A stretch of 64,000 bases of DNA, taken from NCBI GenBank assembly GCA_020637895.1, contig JACKJP010000002.1:496001-560000 (forward strand), read 5' to 3'. This DNA is from Rhodobiaceae bacterium. GTDB taxonomy: Bacteria; Pseudomonadota; Alphaproteobacteria; Rhizobiales; Tepidamorphaceae. How positions within the stretch are numbered: the stretch's first letter is position 1; each line of letters opens with the position of its first letter. Both the position numbers and the translations under genes were made by a program. The notes below the pieces were generated by a model that was not told the DNA's origin, made no database searches, and saw only the letters and a program-made list of their open reading frames with translations. Shown piece after piece: positions 26,547-33,847 of the stretch.

Positions 26547-27205
26547 GCCTGTTCCCCGAGCCTGTAGCCAAGGCCGCGGACGGTCTCGATGCTCTCCCGC
26601 CCGAGCTTCTTGCGGAGTCGGCTGACATGCACCTCGATCGTGTTGCTTTCGATCTCGGTATCGAAAGAGTAGAGCCTTTCTTCCAGCTGCCCCTTGGACA
26701 GCAGCTGGCCAGGTCGCTGCACCAGCGATTCAAACAGAACCCATTCGCGCGCGGTCAGCGTGACCGGCCTGCCGTTCAGCCGTACCGAGCGACCGGCAAG
26801 GTCAATCTGAAGGTTGCCGATCGTCACCAGAGGATTGGGGTTACCCGCGTAGCGCCGGGAGACCGCGTTGAGCCTGGCGGACAGTTCCGACAGGTCGAAC
26901 GGCTTGACCAGATAATCGTCGGCGCCCGCATTGAGTCCGTCGATACGGTCGGTGATCTGGTCGAGCGCGGTGAGGATAATGACCGGCGTCACATCGCCGG
27001 CGGAACGGATTGTCCGAAGAAATCCGATGCCGCGGCCATCGGGAAGCATCAGGTCGAGCAGGATGAGATCATAGGCCGCAGCCTTCAGATGATCCGCGGC
27101 ATGATCGAGGCGCAGGACCCAGTCGACCGAATGACCATCGGCTGCAACCTGGTCACGCACCGCCGCGCCCAGAACCGTATCGTCTTCGATCAACAGAACG
27201 CGCAT
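26543..27205 (-). CDS. OmpR-family response regulator
   Basis: The 220-residue regulator has a receiver domain with acidic pocket (LLIEDD) and phospho-acceptor Asp51 (LILLDLMLPDG). The C-terminal winged helix ends with VHVSRLRKKLGRESIETVRG and LGYRLG. I chose the ATG at 27205 (MRVLLIEDD); an in-frame start ten codons upstream is less conserved. It belongs to the PmrA/QseB-like type. Paired direct repeats of CTKMA type upstream of the divergent genes fit its mode of DNA binding. Confidence 0.92.
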   Translation of the reverse strand: MRVLLIEDDTVLGAAVRDQVAADGHSVDWVLRLDHAADHLKAAAYDLILLDLMLPDGRGIGFLRTIRSAGDVTPVIILTALDQITDRIDGLNAGADDYLVKPFDLSELSARLNAVSRRYAGNPNPLVTIGNLQIDLAGRSVRLNGRPVTLTAREWVLFESLVQRPGQLLSKGQLEERLYSFDTEIESNTIEVHVSRLRKKLGRESIETVRGLGYRLGEQA

Positions 27206-27251
27206 GCCAGGCCCACCTCGATTGCTTTTGGCCATCTTCTGGGTTTGTAAC

Positions 27252-27301
27252 CTGAACCTCAGCTTAAGTCGAAAGCAGATCGGCCTTCAGCCTGCGTTCA
27301 G
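27252..27301. promoter_or_regulatory. Two candidate response-regulator boxes
   Basis: Two direct repeats with 11-base periodicity lie between the regulator gene and the PepSY gene: CTGAA-N6-CTTAA (27252-27267) and CTTCA-N6-GTTCA (27285-27300). The spacing is that used by OmpR/PmrA-type dimers. A third example is at 28236-28251. Binding is inferred. Confidence 0.5.
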
Positions 27302-27350
27302 GCTTGCGGCCTAGAGTGTGTCGTGCTGACCTGTGGCCGGAGTAGATAGA

Positions 27351-27644
27351 TTGAAGTCTTCAATGATCGCGACCCTGATCCTGTCGAACGTGCTTGCCGC
27401 TGGCATTGCGCGCGCCGACGACCGCGATCGCGACTGCTTCGTGCCGGTCGCGGACTGGCAGCCGCGCGACGCCGTTCAGAAAATGGCCACGGAACTGGGA
27501 TGGACCGTGCGCCGGATCAAGATCGACGACGGTTGCTACCAGATAAAGGGAACCGATCGAGACGGACGCTCGATCGAAGCCAAGGTCAATCCCGCGACGC
27601 TGGAAATCGTCGACATGGAAACGAAAGACCGCGACCACGACTAG
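27351..27644 (+). CDS. Exported PepSY-domain protein
   Basis: The 97-residue protein has a signal peptide (MKSSMIATLILSNVLAAGIA, cleaved near ARA-DD) followed by one PepSY-like domain (DAVQKMATELGWTVRRIKID, GCYQIKGTDRDGRSIEAKVN). The best start is the TTG at 27351, which has GGAG eight bases upstream and gives a lysine at position 2. An ATG at 27363 is the alternative. It is divergent from the two-component genes, and periplasmic PepSY proteins are common targets of such systems. Confidence 0.8.
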   Translation: MKSSMIATLILSNVLAAGIARADDRDRDCFVPVADWQPRDAVQKMATELGWTVRRIKIDDGCYQIKGTDRDGRSIEAKVNPATLEIVDMETKDRDHD

Positions 27645-27824
27645 CGTCGGCGGCAGTTGGCCTCCTTTCGATCCCTCACATTCTTCCGGCTCATTCCGAT
27701 TTGAAAATACCTTCAGGCGAGCAGCAAGCTGACGGCGACCTGAAGCACTTTCCTGGCTTGCGTCAGGTAGGGCTCATGTCGCGGCGCCATTCTGTCACCG
27801 GTCCAACAAGGAAGGAGACCTGTG

Positions 27825-28148
27825 ATGAAAACCTCTTCAGCCATTCTGGCCATCGCCGCAACGCTTGGCCTTGCTTCGGTGCCGGCCATTGCCAACGCAT
27901 CGCTCTATCACCTGAACCCGGCCGCGCTCGTGCCCGCGAACCAGAGCGTCATGCATGCCCAGGGTATCGCGGTCGCGGACAGCAGCCATGAGATGGAAGA
28001 GCACCGTGAAGCGCGCGATCACGATCACGACCGTTACGCGGAAGATGACGACGACAACCGGGGCGGCAACAACGCGGCGCCCGCCGGCACGGTCAGCCCG
28101 CCGGCCAACGGCCTGTTCAACGAGCAGACCAAGATACACGTGAACTGA
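27825..28148 (+). CDS. Small exported acidic/histidine-rich protein, unknown
   Basis: The 107-residue protein has a signal peptide (KTSSAILAIAATLGLASVPA, cleavage near ANA). The mature part is rich in Glu, His and Asp (HEMEEHREARDHDHDRYAED, then DDDN), a composition suited to metal binding. A strong AAGGAGG-like site precedes the ATG at 27825. No family is recognised. It lies between the PepSY gene and the DUF2271 gene, so it probably belongs to the same metal or redox response. Confidence 0.65.
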   Translation: MKTSSAILAIAATLGLASVPAIANASLYHLNPAALVPANQSVMHAQGIAVADSSHEMEEHREARDHDHDRYAEDDDDNRGGNNAAPAGTVSPPANGLFNEQTKIHVN

Positions 28149-28235
28149 CAGGCGCGCGCGACCCGGCGCAAGTCCTGAATATCCCGGCCCTGCGGCATCG
28201 GCCCAGGGACCGGGATTTTCAATGGCTTCGGAAAG

Positions 28236-28251
28236 CTTACGCCAGCCTTAA
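28236..28251. promoter_or_regulatory. Candidate response-regulator box upstream of DUF2271 operon
   Basis: CTTAC-GCCAGC-CTTAA is a direct repeat with the same 11-base period as the two boxes at 27252-27301. It lies about 80 bases upstream of the DUF2271 start. It suggests that the flavoprotein operon is controlled by the adjacent two-component system. Confidence 0.45.
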
Positions 28252-28330
28252 GCCCAATCGTCGCCATCGTCAGGATGAGATCAGGCGGGCGGTCCAGAAC
28301 AAGGCTGCAAAAGAAACACGGAGCCTCCCG

Positions 28331-28804
28331 ATGATGAAATCACTTGCCGCCGCACTTCTCCTCAGCACGACACTCACGCTGCCAACCGCAGCACTCGCGA
28401 AGTCCGTAACCTTTACCACGACGCTGAACCGCTACGGCGGCAACGGCGCCTATCTTGCGTTCTACGTGACCGATGCCAATGGTAACTACGAGGGTAGCCT
28501 ATGGATGGCCGGCGGCAACTCGCGCTACTACCATCATCTGGGAGGCTGGTACCAGGCAACCGGCGGCAATCCAGGCGAGATCAACGGCATTACAGGCGCC
28601 AGCGTCGGTTCCGGACGCTCCCTGTCGGTTACATTCGACCTAGCAGACGCGCTGTTCGATGCCGGCTACCAGTTGCATATCGATGCTGCTGCCGAGGACA
28701 TGCGGGAAAGCCCGTCGGATGTCGTCGTGCCGCTGACCAGCCAGGGAAGCGGTCAGGCGACACGGGGCCGCCGCTACGTCTCCAGCTTCTCCTACAGCAT
28801 GTAA
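28331..28804 (+). CDS. Exported DUF2271 protein with flavinylation motif
   Basis: The 157-residue protein has a signal peptide (KSLAAALLLSTTLTLPTAAL, cleavage near ALA-KS) and a DUF2271 domain (YLAFYVTDANGNYEGSLWMA). It contains NGITGAS (residues 85-91), matching the (D/N)xx(S/T)GA(S/T) site at which ApbE attaches FMN; Ser91 would be the acceptor. It is followed by a membrane flavodoxin-reductase and by apbE. The probable role is a periplasmic flavin electron carrier in reduction of metal or another acceptor. The flavinylation is inferred from motif and context. Confidence 0.85.
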   Translation: MMKSLAAALLLSTTLTLPTAALAKSVTFTTTLNRYGGNGAYLAFYVTDANGNYEGSLWMAGGNSRYYHHLGGWYQATGGNPGEINGITGASVGSGRSLSVTFDLADALFDAGYQLHIDAAAEDMRESPSDVVVPLTSQGSGQATRGRRYVSSFSYSM

Positions 28805-28825
28805 CTGCGCGGTCAGGAACAAGTC

Positions 28826-31039
28826 ATGCTGCGTTCCCTGCACAGATTGCCCGGTCTTGCCGCCGCGATCCTCGTGATCGTTCTGGCCGCGAGCGGTGCG
28901 GCACTTTCGGTCTTTACGGCGATGGAACGCTGGCAGGCGCCGCCTGCCCGCGACGTCGCCGTAACAACGACGGCGCAGCTGGCCGGCCGGGTGAAAGACG
29001 CGTTTCCTGGCGTGGAACAGATAAAGCGGTCGCCCTCGGGTCAGATCACCGCATTCTATTTCAGGGACGATGTGCCGCATGCCGCCATTATCGACCCGCT
29101 CACCGGACTTGGTATCGCGAGTCATACACGTTCACCGACCGAGCGATGGCTGACCAACCTCCATCGTTCGCTGTTTCTTGGCGATGGCGGACGCATGGCC
29201 GCTGCTGCCGGCGCCGGCGCGATGCTGCTACTCTCATTTTCCGGACTGGCTCTCCTGGCACGTCGATCCGGCGGATGGCGAAAGATTTTCGCAGCCGCGC
29301 GCGGCAGTGCACCGGGACGATGGCACGTGACTCTCGCGCGGGTTGCAGCGCCCGGTTTCATCCTGTCGTCGCTGACCGCCCTCGTCATGTTCGCCGGCAC
29401 ATTCGGGATTTTGCCGAAAGGCTCCGAGCCCCCCGCAATACCGAGCATGGTCAGCGGCCAGAGCGGATATTCCCCCGCCGATATGCCGCTGCTGCAGGCG
29501 ACGCCGCTCAGCCAGTTGCGCGAGCTCAGCTTTCCGTACGCCGGTGACAAGACGGATGTCTTCACCCTCAAGACAGATACCGGGGACGGCTTCATCGATC
29601 AGGGTACCGGTCAGACCCTCGCATGGACACCGCATGATGCCTGGCAGCGATTTAACGAAGCGATCTATATGCTCCATACAGGACACGGCGCCTGGTGGCT
29701 GGGCCTGCTCCTCGGCATGGCAGCTCTCGCGGCACCCGTGCTGTCGGCCACCGGTTTCCTGATGTGGTTGGCCGGTCGGCGGTCGCGACCGCGCATCGCG
29801 CACAATGCCGCCCCGGGGCGCGCCAATACCGTCATCCTCGTCGGCTCCGAAAGCGGAACGACCTGGGGGTTCGCCGCGAGCCTGCACAAGTCGCTGACTG
29901 CAGCAGGCCAGCATGTCCACGTGGCGGAAATGGATCGCTTCGCGCCGCACAGCTACAGCCACGCGGAGCGTCTTCTTATTCTCACCGCAACCTATGGTGA
30001 CGGCGATGCTCCGGCCTCGGCCCGGCAGTTCCTGACGCGTCTCGCCGAACTTCCGGCGGCGCCCGAAATGCGGATTGCCATTCTCGGCTTCGGTGAACGT
30101 CAGTTCGCCGCCTATTGCGCCTTTGCCCATGAGGTTGCCCGTCAGGCCGCGCGGAAGGGCTGGAAGAGCCTCATTCCCATGGACACCGTCGACCGGCAGT
30201 CGCCTCAGGATTTTGCGCGCTGGGGCCGGGCGCTAGGCAAAGCCATGGGCATCGATCTGGAGCTGGCCCATCACCCGGCCGCCCCGCGCGCCCATCAACT
30301 CACCCTCATATCCCGGCGGGACTATGGCGCCGAAATACAGGCGCCATCGGCAATCCTGCGCTTTGCCCTGCCGCAGCGCGGCATGCTGGCTCGCCTGTCA
30401 GGCAAGGCAATCGCCAGATTCGAGGCCGGCGACCTGATCGGCATGATGCCGCGCGGTTCGAACGTGCCCCGCTTCTATTCGCTTGCCTCGGGCAGCGACG
30501 ACGGATTTATCGAAATATGCGTCAGCAGACATCCGGGCGGGCTCTGTTCCGGGCAGTTGCTTGCACTCAGGCCCGGCGACACGATCATCGGCTTCATCCG
30601 CCGCAACGATGCGTTTCGCCCTGCCCGCAATCGCAAGCCAGTGATCATGATCGGCGCGGGAACCGGCATTGGCCCGCTTGCCGGCTTTGCACGGGCGAAC
30701 GACAGCCGGCGGCCGATGCACCTTTATTTCGGCGCACGCCATCCCCGCTCCGACCTGCTCTATGAAGAAGAACTGCGGCGCTGGCATGCCGAGGGCAGGC
30801 TGGAGACGGCGCTTGCCGCGTTCTCCCGCGCCGGCAAGGGAGCCTATGTGCAGGATATCATCATGCGCGATGCCGCCCGTCTGAGAACGCTGATCGAGAA
30901 CGGCGCCCAGATTCTCGTCTGCGGCAGTCGCGACATGGCGAACGGCGTTCAGGCCGCACTTGCGGAAATCCTACTGCCGTCCGGCCTGACGCCGGTCGCC
31001 CTCAAAGCGAAGGGACAATATGCCGAAGATGTCTACTGA
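28826..31039 (+). CDS. PepSY-membrane / flavodoxin / FAD-NAD(P) reductase fusion
   Basis: The 737-residue protein joins three parts. The N-terminal PepSY-associated membrane region has segments near residues 12-32, 115-138, 180-202 and 295-320. A flavodoxin domain begins at TVILVGSESGTTWGFAASLH (about residue 335). A CysJ-like reductase module has RFYSLASGSDDGFIEIC (FAD) and MIGAGTGIGPLAGFARAN (NAD(P)). It probably moves electrons from cytoplasmic NAD(P)H across the membrane to the flavinylated DUF2271 protein. It lies 21 bases after the DUF2271 gene and overlaps apbE by 20 bases. Confidence 0.9.
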   Translation: MLRSLHRLPGLAAAILVIVLAASGAALSVFTAMERWQAPPARDVAVTTTAQLAGRVKDAFPGVEQIKRSPSGQITAFYFRDDVPHAAIIDPLTGLGIASHTRSPTERWLTNLHRSLFLGDGGRMAAAAGAGAMLLLSFSGLALLARRSGGWRKIFAAARGSAPGRWHVTLARVAAPGFILSSLTALVMFAGTFGILPKGSEPPAIPSMVSGQSGYSPADMPLLQATPLSQLRELSFPYAGDKTDVFTLKTDTGDGFIDQGTGQTLAWTPHDAWQRFNEAIYMLHTGHGAWWLGLLLGMAALAAPVLSATGFLMWLAGRRSRPRIAHNAAPGRANTVILVGSESGTTWGFAASLHKSLTAAGQHVHVAEMDRFAPHSYSHAERLLILTATYGDGDAPASARQFLTRLAELPAAPEMRIAILGFGERQFAAYCAFAHEVARQAARKGWKSLIPMDTVDRQSPQDFARWGRALGKAMGIDLELAHHPAAPRAHQLTLISRRDYGAEIQAPSAILRFALPQRGMLARLSGKAIARFEAGDLIGMMPRGSNVPRFYSLASGSDDGFIEICVSRHPGGLCSGQLLALRPGDTIIGFIRRNDAFRPARNRKPVIMIGAGTGIGPLAGFARANDSRRPMHLYFGARHPRSDLLYEEELRRWHAEGRLETALAAFSRAGKGAYVQDIIMRDAARLRTLIENGAQILVCGSRDMANGVQAALAEILLPSGLTPVALKAKGQYAEDVY

Positions 31040-32009
31040 CCTGATCCGTCATGTCGCCAGCGGCCCGACCATGGGCACGCGCTGGTCGGCAATTTACTAC
31101 GTCCCGCCGCAGGCACCCATCGCAGCGATAGACCGGGTGCTTGCCGCAAGCGTGAATGCTGTCGACCGTCAAATGTCGAGCTGGAACGATGCATCAGACC
31201 TCTCGGTCCTCAACGCCGCGCCGTTGCGCAGGTGGCAACCGGTCAGTCCGGAGATGCTTGAGGTCATCGAGTGTGGACTGCATGTCGGCACACTCTCTCG
31301 GGGCGCCTTTGACATCGGCATGGGTGATGCGGTCAGCGCGTGGGGTTTCGGTCCGCGCGATGCCGACACCCGCGCCATCAGTCGCGCATTGGGTACGCCG
31401 CGCCCGCCGGCAAACCAATGTCTCGAAATCGACGGCGAGAACCTGAGGCTGCGCAAGATCTCCCCGATTACGCTCGACCTCGGTGGCATCGCCAAGGGCT
31501 ACGGCGTCGACCGTCTCGCCGATACGCTCCTAGAATTTGGCATTGGACACGCGCTGACATGTATCGACGGCGAACTGCGCGCCATCGGCGCACAGCCCGA
31601 CGGCAACCCGTGGGCGATTGCCATAGAACGACCCGACGAGGGTATCCGGGCACCCTTTTCGATCCTGGAACTGGCGGACGCATCCGTCGCGACGTCCGGC
31701 GACTACAGGCACTTCGTCACTCTCGGGGAAAGACGCTACTCACATACGATGAGCCCCGTGCGCGGCGGGCCGGTGGAAAATGATGTCGCGTCGGTGACGG
31801 TCGTTGCAGAAACATGCATGGAAGCTGACGCATGGGCGACTGCCCTCATGGTGCTCGGGGCGGAAACCGGCGGCGATCTGGCGCGCATGCGCGGACTGAA
31901 CGCGCTTTTCATCCGTCGTTGTCAGGACAGCCTGATCCAGACGGGTACAGGACAGATCTTTCAAAGTGTCGAAACGGATACTCAAACTGAAAGCCGCGCT
32001 TCCGGCTGA
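31020..32009 (+). CDS. apbE: ApbE-type FAD:protein FMN transferase
   Basis: The 329-residue enzyme attaches FMN from FAD to Ser/Thr of target proteins. Motifs: GPTMGTRWS at the N-terminus, RGAFDIGMGDAVSAWGFGP, ITLDLGGIAKGYGVD, and the metal-binding region DASVATSGDYRHF with MSPVRGGPVENDVASVTVVA. There is no signal peptide or lipobox, although ApbE is usually exported and its presumed substrate (the DUF2271 protein) is exported. GAAGGGA precedes the ATG at 31020, and the gene overlaps the flavoprotein gene. Confidence 0.9.
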   Translation: MPKMSTDLIRHVASGPTMGTRWSAIYYVPPQAPIAAIDRVLAASVNAVDRQMSSWNDASDLSVLNAAPLRRWQPVSPEMLEVIECGLHVGTLSRGAFDIGMGDAVSAWGFGPRDADTRAISRALGTPRPPANQCLEIDGENLRLRKISPITLDLGGIAKGYGVDRLADTLLEFGIGHALTCIDGELRAIGAQPDGNPWAIAIERPDEGIRAPFSILELADASVATSGDYRHFVTLGERRYSHTMSPVRGGPVENDVASVTVVAETCMEADAWATALMVLGAETGGDLARMRGLNALFIRRCQDSLIQTGTGQIFQSVETDTQTESRASG

Positions 32010-32081
32010 CAGACTTCAGGCCATCCTGAGGCGCGCGAGGCCGTATCATTCGCGTGAAAAACGCGCTGTCCGGGCCTTGTG

Positions 32082-32205
32082 CAATGCCACCGTCCCGGCA
32101 ACGCCCGGCACGGGTGCCCGCGACAAGGAGCGCACGCCGGCGCGGCTGAAGCGCCTCTGTCCGCAGCGGCCTCGGCCATGCCCAAGGGAGCGCAATTTTC
32201 ATTGA
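32082..32205 (+). pseudogene. Decayed copy of the dnaE2 3' end
   Basis: The stretch AATGCC..GCCCGGCA.GG.TGCCCGCG, then CGACAAGGAGCG.ACGCCG and GCGCGGCTGAAGCG, closely matches dnaE2 at about 25032-25175. Translated, ARDKERTPARLKRL is identical to the DnaE2 C-terminal region. A deletion follows, then CGGCCATGCCCAAGGG..GCGCAATTTTCA and a stop. The same RNFH ending is kept. It has no start and cannot encode a polymerase. It lies in the same orientation as dnaE2, with the two-component/flavinylation block between the two copies. Confidence 0.85.
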
Positions 32206-32265
32206 AGCGAACACACGCTGTGGCAAACTGCGGTACCGATCCGCGCCACCGTGAAAGGAAGATGC

Positions 32266-32571
32266 ATGCCGCCAACGCCGCCGGACGACCTGCTCATTCG
32301 ACATGAGCAGACGGCCAGCAAAGGCCGCTATTCGGTCAATCTGAACGGTGCGGAAGCAGAGATGACCTACACACGCGCTGGCGAAAAACTCATCATCATC
32401 GACCATACATATGTTCCCGACGCGATGCGGGGACGGTCGGTCGGCGAGGCCCTGGTCGCCCGCGCCGTTGAAGATGCGCGCGCGTCGGGAATCTCAATCA
32501 TCCCGCTATGCCCCTTCGCCAAGGCGCAGATCGAACGCCACCTGGAATGGCGCGACGTATTGAAAAATTGA
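32266..32571 (+). CDS. Small GNAT N-acetyltransferase (YjdJ-like)
   Basis: The 101-residue protein has the minimal GNAT fold of the Gcn5-related YjdJ/NATD1 type: GAEAEMTYTRAGEKLIIIDH, VPDAMRGRSVGEALVARAVE (acetyl-CoA loop RGRSVG) and ISIIPLCPFAKAQIERH. The ATG at 32266 follows AAGGAAG. The substrate is unknown. It may have been the original gene downstream of dnaE2 before the intervening block arrived. Confidence 0.85.
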   Translation: MPPTPPDDLLIRHEQTASKGRYSVNLNGAEAEMTYTRAGEKLIIIDHTYVPDAMRGRSVGEALVARAVEDARASGISIIPLCPFAKAQIERHLEWRDVLKN

Positions 32572-32575
32572 CGAC

Positions 32576-33658
32576 CTAGGCCGTACGCGCCCCAGTCGGC
32601 GCAATACTGTCTCTCACGCTCGGGAACTTGCGCGTCCGGCGCTTCAACAGCGCGACAGTTTCATCCAGCCCTTGATTGTTCTCATCCAAATGAACGACGT
32701 GCCGGGCAAGCCAATCGTATCGCTTCGCCATCAACGCTGCCCAAACCTGAAAGAAATCGATGCCCTCGAAAACCAGCGCGCCCTCACGCGCATAGGTCTG
32801 GCGCTCGCGTTCGAAGACAAGCGGATGCTCGGTCCAGTGCAGGTTGGGTTTCAGGTGATGACTGATGTGATAGCCATCGTTGAAGGACGTCCGGTTGTAA
32901 CGGCAATTGATGCAGGTGATTGAATTCAGATAGCAGTTGCCGGGATCTGCCGGATCGATGAAAGCATGCTGCCCCCAGTTGCCGGCCATCATCAGGAACC
33001 GCGTCATTACCAGCGGCACAACGAAGACCAGTAAAGCCGCCTGCAAGTTGAATACCATCAGCGCAATCACGACAGCCCAGTAAACGAGTTCGCCCCGCAT
33101 CATGCGCCGCAGCAGTTTCATGCGGCGGCGGCGCAGCACATAGGCCGTCAGTTCGTAGAAGATCCCGAAGAAGAAGCGCAGGAAATAAAGCAGGAAATGG
33201 CCCGCACTGTCGCGCTGATAGGGCATGGTCGTGCTCAGGTCATCCTCCAGATTGTTCTCCGGATGATGCATTCCGATGTGGTGCGCATAATAGGTGTCGG
33301 GCGTCTCGCCAAAGAAAGGCCCGAGCACCCAGGGAATGTAATTGTTGGCCCAACGGAAGCGCGGTTTGAACAGCGTCCGGTGACAGGTGTTGTGCAGCAT
33401 CAGGATGAACGGCGACAGGAAGATGCCGAACAGCAGTACATAGTACCCGGCATATGCCCACCATGGCGGGTCGCCCATGACAAACAACACGACAGCCAAC
33501 GGGATCAGGATGAAGGTTATCTGAAGACAAAGATAAATGAACGGCAGATCGCGCGGATCGTTGATGAAGCGGCACCAGAAACGGTCGAAGGCCGTCAGCG
33601 GCTTCGAAGGATCGTAGACCGGATCTGTCGTGATGCGCGCCAAATTTCCCAACTCCAT
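32576..33658 (-). CDS. Membrane fatty acid desaturase family protein
   Basis: The 360-residue di-iron membrane enzyme has the three His boxes of the FA_desaturase family: HNTCH, HHIGMHH and HISHH (as YHISHHLKPNLHW). Four or more hydrophobic segments are seen (FIYLCLQITFILIPLAVVLF, AGYYVLLFGIFLSPFILML, VYWAVVIALMVFNLQAALLV). It probably introduces a double bond in, or hydroxylates, a lipid or related alkyl chain. It is monocistronic, ending four bases past the convergent GNAT gene. Confidence 0.88.
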   Translation of the reverse strand: MELGNLARITTDPVYDPSKPLTAFDRFWCRFINDPRDLPFIYLCLQITFILIPLAVVLFVMGDPPWWAYAGYYVLLFGIFLSPFILMLHNTCHRTLFKPRFRWANNYIPWVLGPFFGETPDTYYAHHIGMHHPENNLEDDLSTTMPYQRDSAGHFLLYFLRFFFGIFYELTAYVLRRRRMKLLRRMMRGELVYWAVVIALMVFNLQAALLVFVVPLVMTRFLMMAGNWGQHAFIDPADPGNCYLNSITCINCRYNRTSFNDGYHISHHLKPNLHWTEHPLVFERERQTYAREGALVFEGIDFFQVWAALMAKRYDWLARHVVHLDENNQGLDETVALLKRRTRKFPSVRDSIAPTGARTA

Positions 33659-33847
33659 TCAGCCGCCGGATGCCTGCCGCAACGATAGACAATTCGGGTC
33701 GGCATAACCACACCCGGCACGATTGGAGAATTTAGCCATGAAAAAACGGGCAATCGCCCCGCGCCCGACAAATTTCGCTTGATTTATTGACCGCTTCGGC
33801 CGCTAGCCTCCGGCCGTTGTCCGCCGCCCGTTCTATGGAGCCCGTCC

